DNA of 27,919 nucleotides, from the NCBI RefSeq assembly GCF_000090795.2, contig NW_003546391.1, positions 179,229-207,147 on the forward strand. The letters run 5' to 3'. Of this stretch, positions 20,001-27,919 are shown in pieces. The notes beneath the pieces are model-generated. The model made no database searches, was not told the DNA's origin, and was given only the letters and a program-made list of their open reading frames with translations. The DNA is from Amphimedon queenslandica (lineage: Eukaryota; Porifera; Demospongiae; Haplosclerida; Niphatidae). Numbering within the stretch: position 1 is the first letter of the stretch; every line of letters starts with the position of its first letter. Position numbers and translations under genes: made by a program.

Positions 20001-20933
20001 GAAATGTGCACAGAACTTTGGCTTAGTGCTTATGCAGCTTCTTGTCAGTGGCCAAAGACCCTGTACCCCTTTCTTGAGCCAAATTTTGCAAAAATGAATA
20101 AAAAATTCTCCATTTTAATAATTTTTCTGATACACATGTTCTTATGTTGTGTCGATAGTTTGAGTTGATTTTGATCATAATTGGATTTTTTATGAATTTT
20201 AAAAGTTACTCAAAATGCTGTTTAGCTCATTTGAGGGAAACCCTGATCATCATGTACTCTTCCTTTCTGCTCACTGTGTTAGGTTTATTGATATTGTGTG
20301 GTATACTTGTCAATGGACCTTATGCTTGCATTACCACTGCTGTGTCAAATGACCTGGTAAGAATGTTACATGTAGCCTTTAACAAGTTACTTTTTGTGTC
20401 TCTCTCCTTCTTTGTGTTACTCTAGGGCACACACAAAGATCTTAAAGGTAATCAAAAGGCTAAGGCAACAGTTTCAGCCATTATTGATGGAACAGGCTCT
20501 GTAGGTTAGTTATACCTCTTCTGTGATAGTTGTATGATTATTTATTTGTTTAATTTAGGTGCTGCCATTGGTCCATTGTTGACCGGTTTTATATCAAAAC
20601 ATGTAAGCGCAAATGTACCTGGTGGACCTTCTGATTATTATATTTTATCTAGTCTTGGGATAATGTTTTCTACCTATTGATGGTATCTTCTTTTGTATCT
20701 GCATTGGTAAGAGTTTGTCACTGCTGTGTACCAGCAAAAAGGATTTTGTTCTAAGCTTTTATTTCTTTTATTCCTCTTTAGTTGCTCACCAGACTAGTCA
20801 TTAAAGAAATTATAGAATTATATAGAAGATATTGTCATTGTTATACATGTCTTAGGTATTGTTCTACAGGTATGAAATTTTATCCTCCTCACTCTGAGTC
20901 ATTATAATCTGCATCTGTATGTTTTTAGATTAA
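17062..20933 (+). CDS. SLC37A-like: SLC37 sugar-phosphate/phosphate exchanger, copy A
   Basis: Twenty-two exons join in frame to 578 codons: 17062-17219, 17283-17364, 17577-17667, 17861-17939, 18196-18251, 18306-18406, 18484-18638, 18690-18763, 18820-18860, 19070-19154, 19205-19302, 19355-19426, 19537-19627, 19675-19749, 19799-19884, 19941-19989, 20283-20356, 20426-20504, 20559-20602, 20653-20706, 20782-20869, 20929-20933. It is a 12-helix MFS protein. Family signatures are TM1 LTFACYASYHMTRKTFS, STGWPG..AVMGNWFG, RRGFFMG.WNAHTSVGNILG, GVVEFSLALF.SKLVAYTFL and FFDVGGIVGG. Mammalian SLC37A1/A2 exchange glucose-6-phosphate for phosphate in the ER; A3 is lysosomal. The central cytoplasmic loop (exons 9-12) is longer than in copies B and C and carries GYNVL. 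The STD-stop end depends on a tiny last exon; reading on after exon 21 would give a 13-residue alternative. Confidence 0.93.
20010..20250. repeat. Dispersed non-coding repeat, copy 2 (SLC37 copy A intron 16)
   Basis: It fills the 293 bp intron 19990-20282 and shares ordered blocks with the copies at 9780-10090 and 24990-25490, including GTGGCCAAAGACCCTGTA, AAAATTCTCCATTTT, TTCTGATACACATGTTCTTA and GTTACTCAAAATG. This insertion enlarges an intron that is only about 50 bp in copies B and C. Apparent reading frames across it are exon read-through. Confidence 0.75.
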
Positions 20934-21099
20934 TGGAAGACTGAGATTTATTATCTCAACTTTTACTATTAGTTTATTGTAATGATACCTTTTATAATGT
21001 TAATCATCTTATTTAAAAGCATGCAGCCACGCCCTTGCAGACTATGCATAGTAGCACACGCCCTAAGCCTGCTGAAGGCTGCTTGCAACCAGAGATTCA
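20934..21099. other. Intergenic spacer between SLC37 copies A and B
   Basis: Only 166 bp separate the copy A stop from the copy B start. It contains GCCACGCCC at 21025-21033, a CACC/GC-box-like motif that recurs upstream of copies C and D. No AATAAA was seen; AT-rich candidates such as TATTTAAAAG near 21010 exist. Such a short spacer must hold both the 3' end of one gene and the promoter of the next, unless the copies are co-transcribed. Confidence 0.5.
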
Positions 21100-23908
21100 A
21101 TGGATAAAGACTACAAAAGCACTCTCTCCGTCGGGCCATGGGAGAATGATCAGCATTCTAAAGGGAAATTAAACACAGTTCCTTTAGGAGCTCGGCTTTT
21201 AAGCTATATTGGCGTCTTCAAACTCTTTCCAACTAAGAGGTATGATATTGTGTCTACTAAAGTCATGCAATGAGTTTAATATTATTTTCCTCTTTGTTAG
21301 CTATCGGCTCTACATTCTAATACTGACATTCATATGCTATGCATCGTATCACATGTCAAGAAAACCGTTCAGTGTTGTATCAGTACGTAAATGAGCAGTC
21401 AGTGTTTGTACATCAGTATATGCATTTTTTCTGTTTTTTTTACAGAGTGTTCTAGCTCCAGGATGCAAGCACCATCACAGTGGAGGAGGAGGAGGAGAGA
21501 ATGAAAGTGACTTTGAAGACTTTCTATTTTTGAGCAACAATAGCAATGCCGGTAACGAATCATGTGAATACATTGATGGATGGCCACCATTTAGTGAGCA
21601 TGTCTAAATTAATGATCATGATCACTGCATGTGTTATTGCATAGATGGCAGCTATTGTAAAACTGTTATTGGAGCTGTAGATTATGCTTGGTTATTCACT
21701 TATGCTATTTTCATGATTGCAAGGTATAAATAAATATATCAATACAATAATAATTTTTTATATTTTAGTGGGTTTATAGCTGATCGTGTCAATTTACGCT
21801 ATTTTCTAACTGCTGGAATGATGGGTATTATGCACAGCAGCTGTATCCTTTCTATAACGGAGATTGTTTTTTTAGGGTGTGGTATTCTTGTAGGTCTACT
21901 AGGTGTCTCCTACTTTGCTGGGATTCATTTTCTTCCTTTTTTCATCATTGTACAAGTTTTTGTTGGAATGTTTGAGGTAAAAATCACAAACTTATTATAT
22001 ACAATTTTTGCAAATTTTGTTTCCAGTCTACAGGTTGGCCAGCTACAGTAGCAGTAATGGGTAATTGGTTTGGTAAGAAGAACCGTGGTTTGTTAATGGG
22101 TATATGGAATGCTCACACATCAGTCGGTAATATACTGGGAACTGCAGTTCCTTCTATATGGGCAAAGCCTTGTCATGAATGGTTAGTCTCATTTGACTAG
22201 CAGGACATGCAGGAAATATTATGTATGTAATTCTAATTATTTTATAAAGGGGATGGTCTTTTCTGGTTCCAGCATTTGTAATGATTTTTGTTGGATTACT
22301 GATGTTCTTCTTCCTAGTTCTTGGTATGTTAGTTTGAAAGGACTTAGTCTACTATTTATAAAAAAAATTACATTTATAGATCCCAAGGATGTTGGCTTGC
22401 CACCTCCTGAACATCACCAGGACCAGGTATAAATAATACTTCACTGATATGATATGCCCTGTCTTTATTTTGCAGGCCAAGAAAGAACCTACAATTAAGC
22501 CTTTAAATGATCCGAAAACAAATGAAATAAAAGTATGAAAAAACAAAAAAATTTTTTAATGATTTTGTTGATTTCTTAGGACGAATCTGAGTTATCTGAT
22601 GAAGAGCATCGTCCTCTTTTAGGTTCTATCCAAGTATAACATTATAATTTAAATTTTGTTATCTTGTATTATGCATCATAATTTAGGATGTTGACAAGAA
22701 ACCAAAAGCAATCAGTTTATGGAGAGCTGCACTTATTCCTGTATGTAAAATTGATTAGTTTTGTTGATGATTCTGATTATTCTTACAGGGTGTGATAGAG
22801 TTTGCCTTATCACTGTTCTTTGCAAAAATGGTTGCTTACACTTTCCTCTTTTGGCTACCATACTATGTCAGATATCACAGTAAGAAATTGCATTTTTGAG
22901 CATTTTTAAAAAGAATTTTTTAGCTATTGGTGGACGCTACGTTGGAGATCAGAAAGCTGATTTGCTAGCAACCCTTTATGATGTTGGAGGGATTGTTGGT
23001 AATAATTGTGATTATTAAAATAGTACAATTACAATACTTGCTTCATTTATAGGAGGTATAACTACTGGTGCTCTTTCTGATGTCATCAATGCAAGAGCTA
23101 TATCATGTGTCATAATGATGTACCTTGCTGTACCAACTGTAAGATTAATGCTATTGTATCATCATGAATGACTAATGGTCATTTTTAGCTGTTTGCCTAT
23201 CGCTTTGCTGGTGGCATATCACTGGGGACTTCCATTGGTTTGTCCTATAAATTTTGTATTCATAATTGTACTGGATTATTCCTTTTAACAGCTCTAATTT
23301 TATTTTGTGGCCTGTTTATTAATGGTCCTTATGCTCTTATCACAACTGCTGTCTCTGGAGATCTTGTATGTTACTTTTAAAATTTCCTCTCATTGTTTAT
23401 AAACTGGTATTTATAGGGCACACATAAATCACTGAAAGACAATCAGAAAGCTAAAGCAACAGTGACTGCCATCATTGATGGCACTGGATCCTTGGGAGCT
23501 GCTCTTGGGCCACTAGTAACTGGTTTTATATCAGACCAGTTTGTAAGTCATCATAAATCTTGATTTTGCAATTGATAGATATATATCCTTATAGGGATGG
23601 GATAGTGCCTTCTATGTTCTAATGGGCTCATGTTTCATTTCTTCCCTTGTAAGTATAAATGACACCTCCTATAGATAGCATTATCAACTGCATAATGCAT
23701 TGCTATAGATGTTAACTAGACTGATCATAAGTGAAACAAAGTATTTCTATTTGAAACTTTATTCAAACAGTCAAAAAATAAGGTATACATTATATTACAA
23801 GCTATAATAATCTACATGTTTGAATTTAGGTCATTTCATGCAAGTGTCAGGAAGGTCTTAGGACCTGTTCTACCATTGTTTGAAATGTGCTGCAATCAGT
23901 GCTGCTGA
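21100..23908 (+). CDS. SLC37A-like: SLC37 sugar-phosphate/phosphate exchanger, copy B
   Basis: Twenty-one exons, 584 codons: 21100-21239, 21301-21382, 21446-21593, 21645-21723, 21769-21824, 21876-21976, 22027-22181, 22250-22323, 22380-22426, 22476-22532, 22580-22633, 22687-22740, 22789-22879, 22924-22998, 23053-23138, 23189-23237, 23292-23365, 23417-23542, 23595-23648, 23709-23782, 23830-23908. It has the same MFS signatures as copy A: LTFICYASYHMSRKPFS, STGWP..VAVMGNWFG, KNRGLLMGIWNAHTSVGN, YDVGGIVGG and NGPYALITTAVSGDLGTHKS. The luminal loop after TM1 has an extra Gly-rich acidic insert (exon 3). The cytoplasmic central loop ends DEEHRPLLG, an acidic dileucine signal. The C-terminus is Cys-rich (EMCCNQCC). 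Exon 18 (126 bp) corresponds to exons 18 and 19 of copy A. Several exons are almost identical to copy C. Confidence 0.93.
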
Positions 23909-24078
23909 TTCAATAAATTTTAAGACTATTTGTCAGGCAGGCCTGAATACTAAAGTCTCTATTATTTTAGTAGCATCCTCTAAGCTGCATTATTTATAAG
24001 CTGTGTAATATGTTAAGTTTCTTTTGAATTAATAAACCGTTTAAACTGCCACACCCTTCAGATCTGCAGAGCTATAAA
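23909..24078. other. Intergenic spacer between SLC37 copies B and C
   Basis: A 170 bp spacer. AATAAA occurs at 23912-23917, just past the stop, and at 24031-24036. GCCACACCC lies at 24048-24056, only 31 bp before the copy C ATG, followed by CTATAAAATGG around the start codon itself. The second poly(A) signal and the CACC motif are nearly adjacent, so transcription units must abut or overlap. Confidence 0.55.
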
Positions 24079-27000
24079 ATGGACAACAAAGATGAAGTGG
24101 ACAACAGAAAAAGTCCTGTAACTGGGTCTTGCTCTGAAGGAAAATGCCATAATAAGGTGCAATGGAAGGAGGTACCTTTGGGTGCTCGGATCTTAAGCTA
24201 TTTAGGAGTCTTTAATATCTTACCAGCTAAAAAGTAAGCCATGTAGAGGGCTTGTTCACACTTAGCTGGTTTCTCTTCTTCCACCCACCCGCCCATAGTT
24301 ACAGGCTCTACATTCTAATACTGACATTCATATGCTATGCATCGTATCACATGTCAAGAAAACCTTTCAGTGTTGTTGCAGTAAGTGAATCAAGTGATAG
24401 CATACACTATCAGCATGCTATCCACATGCAAGGCACACTCTGCCTTTATAATTGTACACTTGCTAATGTGATGAACATGTGACAATCATGGCGGCATGTC
24501 AGAATGCTTTTTATTGCTTATATAGTGTGTCATATTTCTGAGCTACAGTGTTTTGTTTTAAATGAATAGAATGTCTTAGCTCCAAACTGCAACGATATAT
24601 TCGAAGAGCTGAATGAGAGCAGCTTAGAATATGAATATGGTTGTAACTACAATGAAGGATGGGCACCATTCAGTAAGAGATAGAGAGAGAGAGAGAGATG
24701 AGGTTGTATGTATGACATATCAACCTTTACCTGATAGATGGCAGCTATTGTAAAACTGTTATCGGAGCTGTAGATTATGCTTGGTTATTCACTTATGCTA
24801 TTTTCATGATTGCAAGGTGCTTATTATTAATCATTATTTTTTGCTGTTTATAAGAGCTTTTTTTAGTGGACTTATAGCTGATCGTGTCAATCTTAGATAT
24901 TTCTTAACAGTTGGAATGATAGGTATATTGTCTATTGTATAAGTACGTGGGTTGTACCTTCTTGCCAGTAGATTGCTCAAAATTAGATTTATCATAATTT
25001 TCTAAGTTGCTTCAAAATTCTTAAAAATTTTTCAACAATGGCTAGGAAAGAATGCTGCTCAAAAAAAGTTGTTAGCTGCTCAAGAATCAGATCGAAGGTC
25101 AAAAATGGCTGGAAAAGAATTCTCAATTTTTATAATTTTTCCTGATACATATACATGTTCTTATGTTGTGTAGCAAGTTTGAGCTGATTCCAATTAAAAT
25201 TAATTTTTGTATAAATTTTTAATGTTACTCAAAAATTGGACCAAAATCCCTGTACTATAGTACAGGGTCTTTGGCCAAATTTCGTCAAAAATGGTTAGAA
25301 GAAAATTCTCCATTTTTATAATTTTTTCTGATGCATATACATGTCCTTATGTTGTATAGCAGCTTTGAGCTTATTCTGATCAAATTTGATTTTTTTATGA
25401 ATTTTTAAATTTGCTCAAAAATGCCATGTACTATACATGTATGTCAGCTCATGAAGCATCACTTAGCATGCTTTGTGAGAAATCCTCTATCTCGCTGTCT
25501 CTTTGTGTTCATAGGTAGCGGAGTCTTTGTTGGAATGTTGGGTGTGGCTTACTTTGCTGATATTCATCATCTTGCTTATTATATTGTTATACAAATTTTT
25601 GTTGGAGTTTTTGAGGTAACCAGCAGTCATCAAGCATCTAAATATATCTAATACATTTCCAGTCTACAGGTTGGCCTGGTGTAGTAGCAGTAATGGGTAA
25701 TTGGTTTGGTAAGAAGAACCGTGGTTTGTTAATGGGTATATGGAACTCCCACACATCAGTTGGTAATATACTAGGAACTGCAATCCCTTCATTATTTGCA
25801 AAGAAATGCGATCCATGGTTAGTATTTACTGCAGTAGTTTCTTTTTGTCATTATGTATTTGTGTAGGGGATGGGCTTTTTTAATTCCAGGATTTGTGATG
25901 ATTTTTGTTGGCTGTGTAATGTTCTTTTTCCTGGTCTTAGGTCAGTCAATCCATTATTATTATTATTATTATTTTATTATTAATAGCATTTGGATAAAAT
26001 TGATACAGTTTATAAGTAAAAATAGAGTAAAATTATTTTTGAAAAAATACTGTCAATGTTTGCTATACATTTACTGCTATGCAAATGTAAAATTAAGTTT
26101 TGACCGATTTTTTAATTTTTCCCAGATCCTCATCATGTTGGTTTGCCTCCTCCTCAACACCATGAGGTAATGAATTAATATATGCTCATTCTGTTACATT
26201 GTATTTCAGATTAAAGAGCCTCGACCACAAAAGAATGGAATGTCATACAAGAAAGAAAGTGACCTAACAGCAGACACTAATATAAAGACATCAGGAAAAT
26301 TGTCTATAGAAGTAAATGCTCTTTTCATTCTGTATTATTATTATTATTATTGTTAAGAATGATACTGACGAGAATGCACCACTTATAGGTAAATCTCCTT
26401 CTGATACTGAAAAGGTATACCTGTTTCTGTTTGTCTTATTATTCTTGTTATTATTCTCATTTTAGTCTAAAGGTAAAGCAGTTGGCTTACTGAGAGCATT
26501 GACAGTTCCTGTATGTCCAATCCATCCATGCTTTTACATTGGTGTATTACTGTAGGGAGTGGTAGAGTTTGCTGTGTCACTTTTCTTTGCAAAGATGGTT
26601 GCTTATACCTTCTTGTTCTGGCTGCCTTACTATGTAGCATACAATCGTAAGTATATTATTTTAATTCTGTCATCTGTAGCTCATTTATTTGTTAGGCATT
26701 GGTGGGCGGTATATTGGTGAACAGAAAGCCGATCTACTGGCTACTCTTTATGATGTAGGAGGAATAATTGGTCAGTATGATTATAATGAAAATTATAATA
26801 CTCGTTTCCCTATCTTGTTTATAGGAGGTATAACTACTGGTGCTCTTTCTGATGTCATCAATGCAAGAGCTATATCATGTGTCATAATGCTCTATTGTGC
26901 TGTACCAACAGTCAGTCATTATTAAATTAATGATGCGTGCCTAAAAAGTATTTTTACAGTTGTTCATGTATCGATATTTTGGCGTTAAATCAGTTGGAGC

Positions 27001-27631
27001 ATCAATAGGTCAGTCAGTCATTCATAGTGAGTAGTTTATCTCAGTTTTCTTTCCAGCGTTAATCATATTTTGTGGCCTGTTCATTAATGGTCCTTATGCT
27101 CTCATCACAACTGCTGTATCTAGCGATCTTGTATGCTCCTATTGATCCATAAGGTTTATTTTTAACTGTGATACACAGGGCACACATGAATCACTGAGAG
27201 AGAATCAGAAAGCTAAAGCAACAGTGACTGCCATCATTGATGGTATGGGATCACTAGGAGCTGCTTTTGGACCACTAGTAACTGGATTTGTATCTGATTA
27301 CTTTGTATGTTAAATATAAATTACACCCTCTTACTGGTAATCCTTACCTATAGGGTTGGAATAGTGCATTTTATGTTCTAATGGGCTCATGCTTCATTTC
27401 ATCATTGGTAAATGGCAAAACATTATCATATTGCTGGTATTAATCAAGTATTAATTTATATTAGATGCTGAGCAGACTAGTTGTAGGCGAAGCAAGATAT
27501 TTCTATAGAAAGTTTAAAACCCAGACAAAGTATATTTATAGTTCATATTGCTTGATTTGTATTCATCATGTTCATGCAGAAATCAGGTGTATGCTCCTAC
27601 AAAGGCAAGCAAGGAGTCAACTATGATGTGA
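24079..27631 (+). CDS. SLC37A-like: SLC37 sugar-phosphate/phosphate exchanger, copy C
   Basis: Twenty-one exons, 573 codons: 24079-24233, 24299-24380, 24570-24672, 24738-24816, 24867-24922, 25515-25615, 25663-25817, 25867-25940, 26126-26166, 26210-26311, 26358-26414, 26466-26510, 26556-26646, 26696-26770, 26825-26910, 26960-27008, 27057-27130, 27179-27304, 27354-27407, 27465-27529, 27580-27631. It has all the SLC37 signatures listed for copies A and B (STGWPG..AVMGNWFG, WNSHTSVGNILG, YDVGGIIGG, FINGPYALITTAVSSDL). The central loop carries DENAPLIG, an acidic dileucine-type signal equivalent to that in copy B. The acceptor of exon 11 (GTTAAG) is weak. Intron 5 is swollen to 592 bp by a dispersed repeat. 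The last exon (NQVYAPTKASKESTMM) is less certain. Confidence 0.92.
24990..25490. repeat. Dispersed non-coding repeat, copy 3 (SLC37 copy C intron 5), internally repeated
   Basis: The 592 bp intron 24923-25514 contains at least two and a half head-to-tail units. AGAAAATTCTCCATTTTTAT / AAGAATTCTCAATTTTTAT, CATATACATGT.CTTATGTTGT and TTTGAGCT.ATTC.GAT(C/T) occur at about 25115-25200 and again at 25303-25385, with a weaker unit near 24975-25080. The 3' end GTCAGCTCATGAAGC...CTTAGCATGCTTTGTG matches the copy in the RhoGEF intron. Confidence 0.8.
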
Positions 27632-27749
27632 TAGATGTTTTTATGTATTGGAGTGACAATTATTATTTATTTATTATTTTTAATGCATTAATTAACAACT
27701 GAGAAGCCACACCTTTTTACAACTGGAGAGCTAGAGAGCTACAGTGATC
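27632..27749. other. Intergenic spacer between SLC37 copies C and D
   Basis: A 118 bp spacer, the shortest in the array. It is AT-rich next to the copy C stop, then has GCCACACCT at 27705-27713, 45 bp before the copy D start, followed by GGAGAGCTAGAGAGCTACAG. The similar AGAGCTATAAAATG lies at the start of copy C. No clear AATAAA was seen. Confidence 0.5.
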
Positions 27750-27919
27750 ATGAATGATGATTCATCTGTTGTGCTGTGTGAGAGAGGACGCCATCGTAAA
27801 GTGAAATGGAAGAAAGTGCCTTTGGGTGCCTGGATATTGAGCTATCTCGGGATATTTAATATCTTACCAGCAAAAAGGGTATATTTTACAGCAATAGATG
27901 ATCTGCTGATATTTTTATG
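27750..27919 (+). CDS. SLC37A-like: SLC37 sugar-phosphate/phosphate exchanger, copy D, exon 1 only (cut by window edge)
   Basis: ATG at 27750 opens a frame whose last part, VPLGAWILSYLGIFNILPAK, is the conserved exon 1 end of copies B and C (VPLGARILSYLGVFNILPAK). The N-terminal ~20 residues are unique. The rest of the gene lies beyond the window. Oddly, the exon end reads AAA-AGG-GTATAT. The first usable GT (27879-27880) leaves phase 0, whereas the other three copies leave phase 2 at this junction. So either the next acceptor is shifted, a non-canonical donor is used, or this copy is frameshifted. The exon probably ends at 27878. Confidence 0.75.
   Translation, partial: MNDDSSVVLCERGRHRKVKWKKVPLGAWILSYLGIFNILPAKRVYFTAIDDLLIFL

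Overview
The window looks like nuclear DNA of a compact animal genome, most likely a demosponge of the Amphimedon type. It is AT-rich, introns are mostly 45-150 bp with GT...AG ends, genes lie 100-170 bp apart, and the proteins are animal families. Species assignment is inference. No bacterial operon, CRISPR array, rRNA/tRNA gene or intact transposon was recognised.

Layout. (1) Bases 1-928, minus strand: the 5' part of a secreted, heavily glycosylated, cysteine-rich protein that runs off the left edge. (2) 1338-1504, minus: an orphan 3'-terminal coding exon, next to a duplicated ~100 bp non-coding block. (3) 1742-12146, minus: a Rho guanine-nucleotide exchange factor of the ARHGEF11/ARHGEF12/DRhoGEF2 class. 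I reconstructed 40 exons (about 1,567 codons) in one continuous reading frame. The domain order is PDZ, coiled-coil region, RGS-like (rgRGS), C1, DH, PH and a long low-complexity tail. Its first coding exon is unresolved. (4) 12147-16416: about 4.3 kb with no convincing gene, rich in microsatellites, including a 198 bp pure pyrimidine tract; it is probably the first intron of the RhoGEF plus flanking DNA. (5) 16417-17061: a GC-rich, probably bidirectional promoter with two GATCACGTG E-boxes. (6) 17062 to the right edge, plus strand: a head-to-tail array of four SLC37 sugar-phosphate/phosphate exchanger genes. Copies A, B and C are complete (578, 584 and 573 codons; 22, 21 and 21 exons). Copy D is cut by the window edge after exon 1.

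The two main loci are functionally separate. The RhoGEF should couple G-alpha-12/13-type signals to RhoA activation at the membrane. The SLC37 paralogues should exchange phosphorylated sugars for phosphate across an endomembrane. Points that stand out: near-identical exons between SLC37 copies B and C inside divergent introns (gene conversion); a fast-changing central loop with different candidate endosomal/lysosomal sorting signals per copy; a dispersed non-coding repeat in introns of both loci; a 177 bp tandem repeat; complementary GA/CT tracts at intron ends; and a very abundant ACATGT palindrome. All splice models were made by eye from GT/AG sites, phase and protein-family similarity.
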